64,000 nucleotides of DNA from Rhynchopus sp. YZ270_cl-10. Taxonomy: Eukaryota; Euglenozoa; Diplonemea; Diplonemida; Diplonemidae. The stretch is from NCBI GenBank assembly GCA_964035575.1, contig OZ037903.1, positions 397,001 to 461,000 of the forward strand, given 5' to 3'. The notes beneath the pieces were generated by a model. The model did no database searches, was not told the origin of the DNA, and was given only the letters and a program-made list of their open reading frames with translations. Both the position numbers and the translations under genes were made by a program. Positions 33,601-44,474 of the stretch are shown here, piece after piece (position 1 is the first letter of the stretch; the number at the start of each line of letters is the position of its first letter).

Positions 33601-34510
33601 TGCCACCACCCGATATACCAGACAACGTGAGGTCATCATCACTGCCACGTATATGGTGTCGCTCCGCCCCCCGCTTCTTCAGCATCCCCTTGATCGTCTC
33701 CCCCGCCGCACAGTGCAGGGCCTCTGCGCAGTCCAGCGCAGTGTGCCCCTGCTCGTCCATCGCATTCACAGACGCGCCAAAGCATAACAACAACTCCGTC
33801 CCCTCGCACGACCCCGCGCACACAGCAACATGAAGAGGATACCGCCCAGATGAGTTTGGGGTTAGTATCAAAAGCGGTTCCTGTATTGTGATGATTTATG
33901 ATTTTGGTATAATTTTTGCTCAGAACTAAAAGAGGGGGGGAAACTGAACATATACCAACTACTATGTCTTCTTTTCGTTGACCAGAAGCCAGTTAGGCTC
34001 TCTGGGGAAGCCAAGTTGGCTTGAAAAATACAAAAAAATCCCTCTCGTGATAGTGTACCTTGGTACCCAACCAAATACAGTTACTACATCCATTTCATGG
34101 TTTTACATCTTGCCCAATCAATCCGCGTGAACAGCTCTATCATTTCTCTTTAACTATGTTCAGTTTTTTTCCAATCACACTTTACAAAAACTAAACATAA
34201 CATTATACCAACTGATCTGTCTTTACTACTCCACTACTATGTCTTTTTTCGTTGACCGCAGCCGTGTTACAAAAACAAAATCTCTCTATGAATCACATAC
34301 CTCAATAAGTGTAGCCCGTATCCCCTCTGCATCGTTTGCCTCTATGTATGCACAGAGCCCATCGCAGGTCCCCTTCGGCGGCACTTGACTCTGCGACACA
34401 CTCGACCCTATCTCCTCCTCTAGGTTCTTTATCGCCTTTAGGAGGTCCTCCAACTTCGTGAAGCTCTCGGAGGGTCCTTCATCTATACCAAAGCAAGGGA
34501 GGTCGAGCAT
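30611..34510 (-). CDS. Ankyrin-PFK2/FBPase2-like bifunctional protein, probable pseudoenzyme
   Basis: Eight exons, minus strand: 34301-34510, 33215-33880, 33045-33155, 32171-32847, 32043-32118, 31774-31842, 31440-31519, 30611-31226; 834 aa with phases matching at all seven junctions. Donors are GTATG except GTGCAT (intron 2) and GTAATG (intron 5). Residues about 50-130 are ankyrin repeats (GRYPLHVAV, GHTALDCAEA). Residues about 360-550 are the 6-phosphofructo-2-kinase domain: Walker A GLPGRGKT (373-380) is intact, but the usual FDATNTT is read as LGATRCC, so the Walker B Asp is Gly429. Residues 556 on form the fructose-2,6-bisphosphatase domain: RHGE is RTGE, so the phospho-accepting His is Thr560; the later His700 (IIGH) remains. 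The family makes and breaks fructose 2,6-bisphosphate, a glycolytic signal. Here both activities look doubtful, so a binding or regulatory role is likely. The tail after about 745 is low-complexity. Confidence 0.85.
31284..31370. mobile_element. 87-bp MITE, 5-bp duplication, in PFK2-like gene intron 7
   Basis: Same 14-bp ends TGGGTGATCTATGA as 25813-25897. The direct repeat AAATC lies at 31279-31283 and 31371-31375. The interior differs by a small indel. Confidence 0.92.
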
Positions 34511-35277
34511 GGACCTCTGGTGGGTGGTGGTGGTGGAGGGCGGAGATGGGGATGGGTTCAGAGGGGGGTGTGAATCGGAGAAGAGAAGGGGAAAGGAGGG
34601 AGGAAGAGGAAAATGCGGAGTTGCTCAGATGACCCAGAACAGCTCCATTTTTTTTGGTACAGCTGTGAAATAATCTACCACAACTAAAAAACTACGTCAA
34701 AATGGAAAGGAGGACTTCGTAACGTACTTCAATGCATTCTAAGGCAAAGAATCATGAGAGAGAGAGAGAGAGAGGAGGCTAGTTGCACCCCCCTCAGAAG
34801 GGAGAAGTGGAGATGTATGAGAGTTGAGAAATGTGATATAGGCTGTGAATAGAAAATGAGGGGAGAGGGTGGGAGGGTGGGGAAGGGAGAGTGAGAGGTC
34901 TCAGTGTGTGTGCGGCAGGGGCCCGCAAAAACGCCATTACTCATGAGCAAACAAATGCAAATGCACACAGAAAAAAAAAGAAAAGAAAAATATGCGGGGG
35001 ATGTACACTAAGAACCCCCTGCGAAAAGAAAACCCCCCCACCCCTTTTTGTGTGCACACACACACTCCCATCCCACGCCCGTTTGCGCGAAATCACTGGG
35101 CCCCCTTTCTTGAGGGTGTGTTTTTTTGGTTCTTTACTTTATGGAATGCTTTCCCTAAACCCTCTGGTCAGTCAATGGAATGTGTATTGATAACGTTACG
35201 TACTTTTTTGGTTTGAAAGGGAAAAAAAAATGCTGATTTTCGTTGAAAACGCAGCCCAAAACAAAACAGAACAGTTT
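34511..35277. other. Gene-free DNA with (GA)n tract
   Basis: Contains a (GA)n run at about 34752-34772 and purine-rich DNA. No gene found. Confidence 0.5.
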
Positions 35278-35315
35278 GTAAGATGAACCTAAGCCTCGCG
35301 TGCTTAGTCATCTTG
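35278..35315 (+). repeat. Dispersed hairpin repeat H1
   Basis: AGATGAACCTAAGCCTCGCG then TGCTTAGTCATCTT, near consensus. Confidence 0.74.
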
Positions 35316-35519
35316 ATCGCAAGAGAAACAATAGAGTTTATAAGATAAATGTGCCTCTCCTAAGTTACTCTGTGCTTCCATCACCTCGCCTATCAAGAAG
35401 AAAAAAATCCTTGAAATCTGGGGCAAAGGTGAAAATGTGAAAAAGGGAAAAACAAATCGACTTTTTTTTTTTGAAATAATCAGAGAAATCGACAGTTCTT
35501 TTACCAGGTTTCATCAAGT

Positions 35520-35631
35520 GGTGCTCCGGGAGGGGTCGATATTGACAGGTAGCTAACACAGGGACTTTATACACACCCCCCCTGAAATTGACAGGTCGCC
35601 GACAGGTCGTTGACCGACTTCCGAAAGCACC
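35520..35631 (+). repeat. Dispersed repeat H5
   Basis: Starts GGTGCTCCGGGAGGGGTCGA and ends GACTTCCGAAAGCACC, so the outer about 16 bases are an imperfect inverted repeat. TGACAGGTC-type units are repeated inside. A longer copy is at 58012-58142, a short inverted one at 7474-7530. It may be a MITE. Confidence 0.75.
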
Positions 35632-36999
35632 GTCAAGGCATTTTTCTTGGTGGAGTATCTCCAGAGAAACACCCCTTCCCTCCCTCCCCTTCCTGACTAA
35701 CGTTTTATATTATTTTAGTAGCGATAAAAAAAGATCGCGCAAAAAGGAAAATTTGAAAGACTAAACATGCCTCTAGGCGCACACAGACAGAGACTTGTAG
35801 AGGAAGCTGTTTTGCCCTTTAAGGAGACCTCGCAAGCGAGATGGCTCTCAGGCTTTGGTATACGATCCGTAATCCACCCCCTTAAGTGACACACCCCTCC
35901 ACCTCCTCTTTGTTATATGCGAGTGTATTTTGAAGAAACAAAAAAGGCAAGTTTAAAAGGCCCTTTCGCAGCTCACAAAGAAGATCGAGAGATCGTTCGC
36001 AGAAATAACAAAGAGAAGGTTGAAAAGAAGTGAAAAAAGGTGTGGAGTTCATTGGAGTACACAGGCGCTAACAAAAAAATGGAATCTGACTTCAGGATAA
36101 TGACAAAGCGAATAAAAAGTAAACAAAGAAGGAGAGAAAAAAAACAACTCTTTTCGTTTTATCGATCTTCAAATGTGTTGTGTTTTTTTTTTCTCTCGTT
36201 TTTTGAGTGTGAGTGTGAGTGTGACAATCCTTGGTTTCAAAGAACAAATCGACAAAAGAATTTCAACCTATGCATTCAATAAATTGATAGCATAGGTATA
36301 GGGATCAACAATGTTCCCATCTTTCTTGGACAAAAAAAGAGAAAAAAAAAATTGACTCGTGGATAAGGACCCTTAAAAAGAGGGGTAAAACAGTAGTGAT
36401 GCACAGACCAGTACATTACACAAAAAAAGGTAGTAAATTTAGTGGTTTATCTTTTTTTTGGGGGGATAAATAAAGACATAAAAAGGATGATTTAAAAGAA
36501 ACATGTAAAAAATTACTCTAAATGGATGAGACACGTTTTGCCATAAGCCCACATAAACCACCCATGGGTAATGATCCGCGTAGGAACTTTACCGACATTT
36601 GATTTTCAAAAAACACTCACTAAAAGAAAACCTCAACTCAGCAAAGCAATGCGATAATGGAGGCTTTATTTCGAACAAACCAAACAAGAACTGCAAAAAT
36701 CTTGCAATTTTATGATTACTTTTTGAAAATTGTTTGGAATAGTACAGCTTTTGCGACCGTACCGTGCATTTATTATCTTCTTCTCTCCGTTAAGGGGTGG
36801 TCAAACCTGGCACGACTCGATGAACAGTCTTCACATACAATGTGATTTGAGAAACTGCGTTGACCTAAGCGATGCCTGCCCATGGTCTTTACACACCCTC
36901 TTCTCAGAAGAACAGTCGGTCATATATGAGAGGATATACGTCCCATCTTCGTGACCTTCGTAACCTTCGTTACCTTGGGGAAAAAAGTAGAGTTGAAAT
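35632..36999. other. Gene-free AT-rich DNA
   Basis: No gene, repeat family or RNA gene recognised. Confidence 0.5.
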
Positions 37000-37110
37000 A
37001 CAAAGTCCTCTCGTGAACAGTGTACCTTGGTATATGACCGGCTGTACCGGGGGGGTGGACAACCATGCAGTCCTACAATCCATTTCGTGGTTTACATCTG
37101 ATAAAAAAGG
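37000..37110 (+). repeat. Dispersed repeat H3, full-length
   Basis: About 110 bp from GAAATACAAAGTCCTCTCGTG through GTGTACCTTGGTATATGACC and a G run to CATTTCGTGGTTTACATCTG. The other near-complete copies are 44094-44200 and 60256-60362. Partial ones are at 13588-13650, 34034-34075, 42897-42960 and 58336-58390. No A-box/B-box promoter is evident, so I do not call it a SINE. Confidence 0.75.
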
Positions 37111-37123
37111 GGGATAAACGTTT

Positions 37124-37162
37124 GTAAGATGAACCTAAGCCTTGAACAGTGCTTAGTTACCG
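37124..37162 (+). repeat. Dispersed hairpin repeat H1
   Basis: AGATGAACCTAAGCCTTGAA then CAGTGCTTAGTTACC. It lies 15 bases after the H3 copy. Confidence 0.72.
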
Positions 37163-37445
37163 AACCTCACGACAAAACACGACAGCATATCTATCAAATA
37201 GCACCTATACAGGCCTCACACAACTCACGATGAGCAAAAAAAAAAGAGAGAGAGAAAAAAAAAAGAAAAAAAAGGCAGCGAAACATCTGCGAGCACTTTA
37301 TCTAACCGAAAAAACTACTCTCCATCAGGGAGAACAAATTTAAGGGTAAGAGCGACACGCTGAGGAGAGGCAGCTAAGCCACTCGACAAAAAAAGGGGGG
37401 GGAGAGAGGATGTATGTATTTTGCCTTGTTTTGTCTTTTTTTTTG

Positions 37446-37495
37446 AAAACTTGGGTTGTATTAGTGTAGCCACACCCGAGAGTGTGCTTCACTAA
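37446..37495 (+). repeat. Dispersed repeat H4
   Basis: TTGTATTAGTGTAGCCACAC and a diverged CACT half. Confidence 0.6.
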
Positions 37496-37631
37496 TTTTT
37501 ATTTGTTTGGTATAACCGAAAGCACCGATAGAACCGAAATATTTACGTATCGCGGCAAGCTGTTGACCACCGTCGTTTGCCCTCACCCCCCCCCCAACCC
37601 ACTCAACACAACACAACACACGCAACACAGA

Positions 37632-38238
37632 CTATGAGATATCCTCACCGAAGTTCAACGTCTCCCCAGTAAAGTAGCAAACAACCATCGCAAACACTGT
37701 GAAAGAGGGGGTAAAGATTAAGCGAGGCGGGGGAAAAACAACGGTCGATATTATAAATTCAATTTTTTGAAAACTTGGCTGTATTAGTGCAGACACCCGA
37801 GGATGAACTCCACTATACATTTTTTTTGTTCATATTTTAGCATTCCCCTTTAACACTCTCCACGAAAAATTCCGCCAAGGGAAAACACACAAGGAGGGTT
37901 GGGGAGAGAAATCGATTTTCTAGACTGTTTTTCTGCTAATTTTAAATCGATGGAAGAGAAAGGTTTGTTTAGGAGGGCATACCAATCATGAGGAAGGCGT
38001 AGAGATAGAGAATCCAAAGAGTGTCGAAGCCGAAGATTTCACCGAAGAGCGCAACAAAAAACTCATTCCAGGCAAGCGCAATGATGATAGTGGCCGCATA
38101 GATCACAAGGTTCGCAAGCACCGCCTTGGCCTCCTGCCCAGTCTTGCCTGCACCCTGCTTCGCACTCCTCCCTGCATTTCCTGCACCAGTCTTCATCTTC
38201 GTGTACACCCCACCAACGGTGCTATTAATGTTCGTCAT
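37632..38238 (-). CDS. Small two-helix membrane protein
   Basis: Two exons, 37983-38238 and 37632-37696, encode 106 aa. The GTATG donor and CACAG acceptor leave phase intact, and the protein ends NFGEDIS. The first about 42 residues are Gly/Lys/Ala-rich and soluble. Two hydrophobic helices follow, about residues 43-65 (ANLVIYAATIIIALAWNEFF) and 72-95. The AWN in the first helix and the overall plan resemble the short DUF5654-type membrane proteins, but I cannot confirm this. Role unknown. The intron contains an H4 repeat (about 37769-37819). Confidence 0.72.
37769..37819 (+). repeat. Dispersed repeat H4, inside an intron
   Basis: GTATTAGTGCAGACACCCGA followed by GGATGAACTCCACTATA. It lies in the only intron of the small membrane protein gene. 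Confidence 0.7.
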
Positions 38239-38830
38239 TATATCTTTTTTTTCCAGAGTCGAGACGAAATGAAAATCAAATCCAGTTAAAAGAAAAAGTG
38301 TATTGTGTAAAGGGATGTATTCTGGCAGAGGTGTTGAGACAGTTAATGATATTCCAGAAGGGGGGGAATATAGGAAGGTTACGAAGTAAAGTTTTTCTCC
38401 CGTTGTTTGTAAAATATAAACCATTTTTTTTTTGCTGTATTTTGTAAATTACTGGACAACGCTGTTGTCCTTCGGTTTCAACTCATTTTTTTGGGATAGG
38501 AACAAGATAAAAATGAATAGAAACACGCTCGAGGGGGGTTGGTGTTAAAGGGGTAAATAAAGAACAACGAAAGGTTTACTAGCAGCTGGCAAGAGGTGTG
38601 CATATTTTATAGATGGGGGGTTTTTTGCTGTTGTTGTTGTGTCGCCTGAAGGCTATTGTTGAAAAAGAGTTGTGCAAGACGAAACCTTCTTGCCAGCCAG
38701 AGGGGAAAGAGAAAGCTCGAGCGGTGTGCCTCACGGATGCCACCCTTTCGAGAGACAAGTGTTTTAAAACAGTACCACCGTGGAAATCAGGTGGACTACA
38801 CGTTATCAAATGCAAAACGAAAAGAAAAGT

Positions 38831-38863
38831 TTATAAGATGAACCTAAGCCTGCTTAGTCACCT
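38831..38863 (+). repeat. Dispersed hairpin repeat H1, short loop
   Basis: AGATGAACCTAAGCCTGCTT then AGTCACCT. The loop is nearly absent, so the arms are adjacent. Confidence 0.72.
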
Positions 38864-39100
38864 GGAAAAAAACACACAGATATAAGATCAAACATCACTT
38901 TACGGTATTCACAACGGTAAAAGCAAGGAAGGAAATAGACGGGAGCTGTTGATGCAGGCACCTCCAACTGACCTAAACAAATAAAACCAATTTAAAAAAA
39001 AAACCCTCGCCATTTTTGTTCAAAAATTGCTCGCTGAAGGTGGGTTCTGCTTTTGAGCTAAGGGAAAATGGTTATTCTGGAGATTGGTTGCTGTCCCTCT

Positions 39101-40583
39101 TCACCCCACCTGCAAGGACGCCGTCACCTCGGGTATCTTCTCTGCAGATGTCGTCAACAGCATTCGGTTTACATACTGTAAAAATAGGAAGAATTTTTTT
39201 CTCTTCAAATTTCACCATAATTTTAATCCCTGTTGATTTAGCCGAGCTGGTTTCCTATACAGACAAGCAGACATCCCTCACTGCCCCAAACATTTCAAAA
39301 TATTCCACGATGAATCACACTCTTTTACTACCATCATTGGGTTTAAAACTATATCACATCTTTAAAAGATTCCCTTCCCCACCCACCCTACCCCCCATCT
39401 CACATACCTTCACAAACTCCGCCCAATATGAAGTCACCTGCTCATCAATCTCCACAAACGCTTGGTAGGCCTTGAAGGTTTCCAGCAGGACCTTACAGAG
39501 GAGCACCAGGTATTCTTCATGGTGGTCTTCCATGAAGAGATAGGGCTGTTCTGGGTGGGGCACTTCTGCGCCTTTGCATTGCAACCAGGCTTGCCCTGCA
39601 CCTTGCGGATGCGAACGCGCCGACGCCTCCACCCACAGAAGCACCTCCTCCATGAAGTACGACGGCGTCATCAACGTCCTACTCTGCCCCTTCTTCCTAT
39701 TCTCTCCTATAATAGTCGCATAGAAGAGCATTTGCCCAAAGCACACACAGTATTCACATTGCCAGTTGTGCAGTGATTCCGCTTTTTCTGCTCCAACCGC
39801 TCCCAATGCCCCATCCTGTACACAGTGCAGAACCTCATGGGGCAACCACAGTACCGCGCTGTAAACATAGTCAAGCATCCCTCTCTTCTTTGCATAAGGT
39901 GAAAATTTTTCCCAAAGCTCCCAGTGTTCTTCTCCAAAGGCTAGAGGGTCGGGGTATAAAATCTGGGTCCCCCCCGCACTAAACCCCACCTCCATCTGAG
40001 GGAGGCCACACGGAACAATCTTCTCTGGAGTGACCTTCTGTATAGTCTCCTTGTCCAACCCCTTCCGTACTCCTTTATCCCATTCACCGTCTTCTGGTTC
40101 CCCTTCGGTTGATTCATTGAGCGAACACAACACCTTTTTGCTTTCTTCAACCAAATTGATGCAGAGCTCTGACCAATGAAAAGGGTCGTCCTTGGTTTGG
40201 AGACTTTCTTCTAAGGTGCAGATGATGGTGCGGCAGGAGGATTCTGTCAGCGCAGATCCTTCTTTGTTAAGAAGGCTTGCAATAAGAAGGTTTTCTTCCA
40301 GGCTAACAGAGAGTTGACAGTCGTGTTGACGCAGTGCGTCTAAAAGAACACCATGCGCCTTGGTAATAAATTTCTCTGCAAATGAACCACGTGTCGTTCG
40401 AACGCACACCTCAACGTCCAAAGGAATTTCAGGGTCGCTCGGAATCCGTTTAACATCCCGTGGTTCCATATCGGCGACACAAATGCGCAGATCAAACAAC
40501 GTAAGCAAGGCGGAAACATCATACCCCTTCTTCTGTGAAGGGTGCATGCCTCCTGGTAGCGGTCCTACCTCTCCGATGTCCAT
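39101..40583 (-). CDS. Unrecognised two-exon gene (416 aa)
   Basis: Exon 1 is 39408-40583 and exon 2 is 39101-39175. The intron is GT-AG with a GTATG donor, phase 0, and exon 2 ends with TASLQVG and a TGA stop. The protein is mostly helical and acidic, with no signal peptide or membrane helix. Its middle (about 200-270) has SPYAKKRGMLDYVYSAVLWL and a Cys pair CEYCVC. I see no catalytic motif. The overall helical build recalls tubular domains such as BRO1, but similarity is too weak to claim. Its upstream side is occupied by a 1.8 kb inverted-repeat element starting about 85 bases above the ATG. Confidence 0.7.
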
Positions 40584-40680
40584 TGTATTGATTTGTGTGC
40601 AGAAGAGGGGGGAGGTCTGATAGGTAATGCTTGAAGGGGGAGAGGGAGATTGAAAATGTTTTTTTTATACATAGCGCTCC

Positions 40681-40800
40681 AATTAGACTCTAACTAGATA
40701 ATTAGAGTCGGCAGTTCGAGTATAATTAGAGTCTTTAAAACTCTAACTGAACTCTAATACTCTAACTGGACTCTAATTAGAGTCTAATTAGAGTCCTATA
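40681..40800. repeat. Left ACTCTAATTAGAGT array
   Basis: Irregular run of ACTCTAACT/ACTCTAATTAGAGT units. The right-hand partner is at 42279-42450. Spacing is not constant. Confidence 0.8.
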
Positions 40801-41010
40801 AGAGGGTCAATAAAGAGGGGCACATCAATCAATGCTATAGCCATCAACCCAGGGGGCATAGCTAGTGCAAGAAATTCGACTTTGTAATCCAGAAAGTCTG
40901 TTCTCTGCTTGCAGAGAACCAGACACAAGAAAATATTGTTTGTTCCCCCAGAAAACCAGTGCACAATTCACACTCCTTGTGGGTGGTCTTATTGCCTTTC
41001 CCTCCCTCCC

Positions 41011-41445
41011 TAGCACTTTCCCTCCCTCCCTGGCCGGACCCCAGGGAGTTTACTTTCCGCAAAAAAATTTTTTTTTGGCAAAGACAATTTTCAGCCAAAA
41101 AAAAATTTTTTTTTTGGGCTCACATGGGCCCAAAAATGCAACAAACCGAAAATTTTTGATGTTTTGAGCACCACATATTTACCAACTGGTTACTTTCCCT
41201 TTGGGAAAGTGATCTCCCCGGGAAATCACTTTCCGGGGGGGGGGGGGGGGGGGGAAATAGCACTTTTTTGCATTTTAACGCTCGGGAAAGTGCCTAGTCG
41301 GGAGGTAAAGCCTCATCCCTCCCTCCCAAGGCCCCTCGGGAACCCCTCGGGAAAACAAAAAATGCCTCGGGCCTTCGGCCCTCGCTGCATTTTTTATTTT
41401 CCCTCTGGGATCCCTCGGGACCTATGGGAGGGAGGGAAATAGCTA
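41011..41445. mobile_element. Possible 435-bp element with TTTCCCTCCCTCCC ends
   Basis: TAGCACTTTCCCTCCCTCCC at left and the inverse of TAGCTATTTCCCTCCCTCCC at right. The interior has G and A/T runs and TCGGGAA-type repeats. No diagnostic target duplication beyond a possible TA, so this is tentative. It lies within the 1.8 kb element. Confidence 0.45.
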
Positions 41446-42013
41446 TTTTAGCACAGGCATTTTGGCCCAGGGGCATGCACTTGAAGCATGGCTATTTAGT
41501 GTGTATGGGGCAGTGTTGTTTTGTTATGAATTCTCTTTGGTATTGTCGATCGCGGGTAGTTGTTCAACGCGAGGCTTGGATCTCTCCTGGGTTCATAAGT
41601 AGTATTTCTTCGGATGAAATGAACGTATGCTCGCTATAGATTTCCCGTCAACACAGCCTTTGATACTGGGATTACCCCTTCGACCCCTTAGTGGTAGTTA
41701 AATTCGATTGATATTTACATTCCTACAGATGAAAGAACAAGACACCACTTCTGTACCCGCGCATCAACATTTGTAGAAAATTTTGCACCCCAAACACCTT
41801 CAATAATGCCCGCCAAAAGGCGCCCCTTGTTGCTGGGAGTTTCTCATGTTTGATACCTGCACAGCAGGCATTCCTCTGAGTCCAACGCTGCTTGGCCTGT
41901 CTGCGGCGTTGCACCGAAGGTGCACATAGAGTTTTTGCATCGCATTCCCTAATGTATGGGGCACTCACACTTGAGGGCATGTGCCACTGCGCGGGTCTGA
42001 GTACCTGGGTACC

Positions 42014-42192
42014 CATAGCTGAGAATAAGCCGAGTCCCGGTACTGGGTACTAGGTACAGTAGGACTAGGACTAGGCCCCCACCCTCCCGCGACCGGGTCC
42101 CCGACCCGCTTTCAGGCGGACCACAGCGCCTTCACATATTGTGTCCCAGTCCGGCTGAGAACTCGGTTCCCCAAGTCTTATTTTCAGCTATG
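42014..42192. mobile_element. Inverted-repeat element, CATAGCTGAGAATAAG family, short copy
   Basis: Ends CATAGCTGAGAATAAG and the inverse of CATAGCTGAAAATAAG. The interior shares CACATATTGTGTCCCAGTCC and CACCCTCCCGCG blocks with 44475-44999. It lacks the GGTCCC expansion seen there. It is nested in the 1.8 kb element. Confidence 0.75.
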
Positions 42193-42511
42193 TGGGTATC
42201 TGGGCACCTGGGTCCTACAGAGGAACCTTAGGGGAACCGGTTCCTTACGGCGTTTGCACGTACAAGAAGCCTGTTGTTTTACTCTAATTAGACTATAATT
42301 AGAGTGTAGTTAGAGTCTAATTATGCTCTAACTGCACTCTAATTATAGTCTAATTGAAGAAAAGCGACTCTAATTATACTCTAACTGGACTCTAACTGAC
42401 TTGGCCCAAAATCCCAGACTCTAATTATACCCTAATACTCTAATTAGAGCGCTATGTATATTTTTTGTATGTTTTGAAAGTGGGAGAGGGAGAGAGAGAG
42501 TACGGTGTTTC

Positions 42512-42556
42512 CGTCCATAAGTAAGTGTTGCTTACGGCAATACTACTTATGGATGG
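42512..42556. repeat. Hairpin with 11-base arms
   Basis: CCATAAGTAAGT and ACTACTTATGG flank a short loop. Function unknown. Confidence 0.5.
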
Positions 42557-42595
42557 TGCTAATTTTGCTGGCCTTATGTCGGGCTTGCCTGGTTG

Positions 42596-42730
42596 GGGTT
42601 TCACCTCAAGCCAGCTATACCGTATGATAGTCATTGCACTGGTTGTGATGCATATCTAGGTCGTGTTATACACAGTAAGATGGTTGGGGGGGTTTTTACC
42701 TCAAGCCAGCAAAACTGTATGGTAGTGAGG
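42596..42730 (+). repeat. Direct repeat, about 97-bp period
   Basis: ACCTCAAGCCAGCTATACCG at about 42603 recurs as ACCTCAAGCCAGCAAAACTG at about 42699, each followed by GTATG.TAGT and CATTGCA. Non-coding. Confidence 0.65.
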
Positions 42731-44093
42731 GTCATTGCAAGAGGGGTTATAAATAGGGGAGGTGTCTATTTTTTTTTTTCCCATGGGGTTGTGAAGGGGA
42801 TGAGGGGGTTCAAAAAAAGTAGGTGCTAAAAAAAAATTGTTTGATTTCTGACTACTGTCGTCTAGATAGCAGACACGAGGTGCTGGAAAAAAAATGACAA
42901 AATACAAAACCCTCTCGTGGAAAAATGGTTAATTCTCTCTTTTTATGGTTTTATGTTGTTGTTTTTATGCCAAAAAAAAAAGTATTTTGTGTCAGTGGTG
43001 AAGGTGTGCAGGAACACACAAACCCGTTGCACCTTCTTATCCTGCAGTTTGTAACAAAACAGTAGTGTCATAACAGTCGTTGATATTGCTATAAAAGGTT
43101 TTGTGTGTGCGTAAAGTGTGTAACAAATATTCTGTTGTGGTATTTTTATTACTGCAATACGCTCCCACTGACTACCTGGCAGTGAAGAGGAAACCTCTTT
43201 GAGACCAAAAAAAACGACAACAATGTGCTGACACAACGCCGTCACGGAGAGATGCAGAAATAATCAGTGCAAGAAGATTGGGTTGGGTGAAGATGGGGGG
43301 TTTTTTTTTGTACCTGATGCTGAGAAGAATAGATGAAAGATGTAGGCCTCGCTAAGTCTACCCTTTAAATTTAATAAAAAGAAGCGCAGCTCGATGACCC
43401 ATATCCGTCCAACTCTCGCAGCAATCACCAAAAAAAATAAAAAAAACAGGGAAGAGAGAGAGAGAGAGAGAGAAAACATTGCTCATACAGAAAGTATCAA
43501 TCAAGGCTGTCCTTACAGACTTATTTTTTTTTTGATTTTTTTTTTTTTTGATTTTTCAAGACAGCTCTATCCTCTATCTAGCCTATTAAAAACAGCTGGA
43601 TAGGGAAGGGTCTGAATAGCTTTTTTTTTTCTTTTTTTTTTTTGCAGTTTTTTCTTTTTTGAAAATTGTAAGATGGCGAGCCCTCCTCTATCAGGAACCC
43701 CCGCACGGCGGTGTCTTGTAGTTTTATTTTTTGGTTTCACTGTTGTAAAACCAACGGTCAAACCATCAGTAAAAACTACAGTCATTTACTGCACCGTGCA
43801 GGATGGGCTCATATTTTTTTTTGCACATCTCACATCGAAGACATGGGAGTGGAAAGTTGTGAAAATAGGAGGAAAACATCTGTGGAGACCACGGTGCAGG
43901 ATCCCCTCCAGTATTTCTTTAACAACCTTCGATGCAGAAAAGGGATCATTAATATCATTAACCACCCCCCTTTTTGATAATTTGTAGTATTCGTGTAGCT
44001 GCCATTTGAACAGTCTTCACTGTGTGTGTTTTTTTTTTCTGTGTATACATCAAACTCTTGATGGTACAACTCGTAGACCAACAAAACAAACCT
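42731..44093. other. Gene-free homopolymer-rich DNA
   Basis: No gene seen. Partial H3 (about 42897) and a TAGTGTAG-type fragment (about 43985) are present. Confidence 0.5.
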
Positions 44094-44200
44094 GACTTGA
44101 AATACAACAGCCCTCTCTGACAGTGTATCTTTGGTACGGTTGTACCGGGGTGGACCCCAAGCATGCATTCCATTTTGTGGTTTTTTTTAAATCTGATAGG
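44094..44200 (+). repeat. Dispersed repeat H3
   Basis: Near-complete: GAAATACAACAGCCCTCTCT to GTGGTTTTTTTTAAATCTGAT. Confidence 0.7.
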
Positions 44201-44311
44201 CGGTACTTCAAAGAAGAAACACCTTCTGAGTCACATGAATTAAAAAAAAAAGAAAAAAATTGTAAGATGGAAACCTGATCTCTCGCAATGTTTGGTCATC
44301 TTCAAAAAAAA

Positions 44312-44352
44312 AGTGAAGTTGATAGTGCAAACGCCTCTGGGACGCAGGCACT
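44312..44352 (+). repeat. Dispersed repeat H2
   Basis: GAAGTTGATAGTGCAAACGC then CTCTGGGACGCAGGCACT, the cleanest copy. It lies 10 bases after an H1 copy (44260-44302). Confidence 0.75.
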
Positions 44353-44474
44353 GACAAAAAATACCCTCCCTGAACAGAGAAAAATTGTTGGGGGTAAAAA
44401 GGGGGGGGGTATTGATAAGATAAGACTAAGCCTCTCGTTGCTTTCTCACCTTCGGCGGGGGGGGGGGGGGGGGG

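Larger units (their letters stand above)
40667..42459. mobile_element. 1.8 kb non-coding element with inverted ends and ACTCTAATTAGAGT arrays
   Basis: Ends ATACATAGCGCTCCAATTA and, inverted at the right, ATACATAGCGCTCTAATTA. If the true end is CATAGCGCTC, a TA duplication flanks it. Inside each end lies an array of ACTCTAATTAGAGT half-sites and palindromes (about 40681-40800 and 42279-42450), like subterminal transposase sites. The interior has no credible ORF and carries at least two nested smaller elements (about 41011-41445 and 42014-42192). Confidence 0.8.

Noticed and set aside
37000-37110. H3 as a tRNA-derived SINE
   Set aside because: No A-box/B-box pair at proper spacing, no tail and no flanking duplications found.
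41011-41445. A confident DNA transposon call for the TTTCCCTCCCTCCC-ended unit
   Set aside because: Ends are low-complexity and could pair by chance; kept only as a tentative feature.
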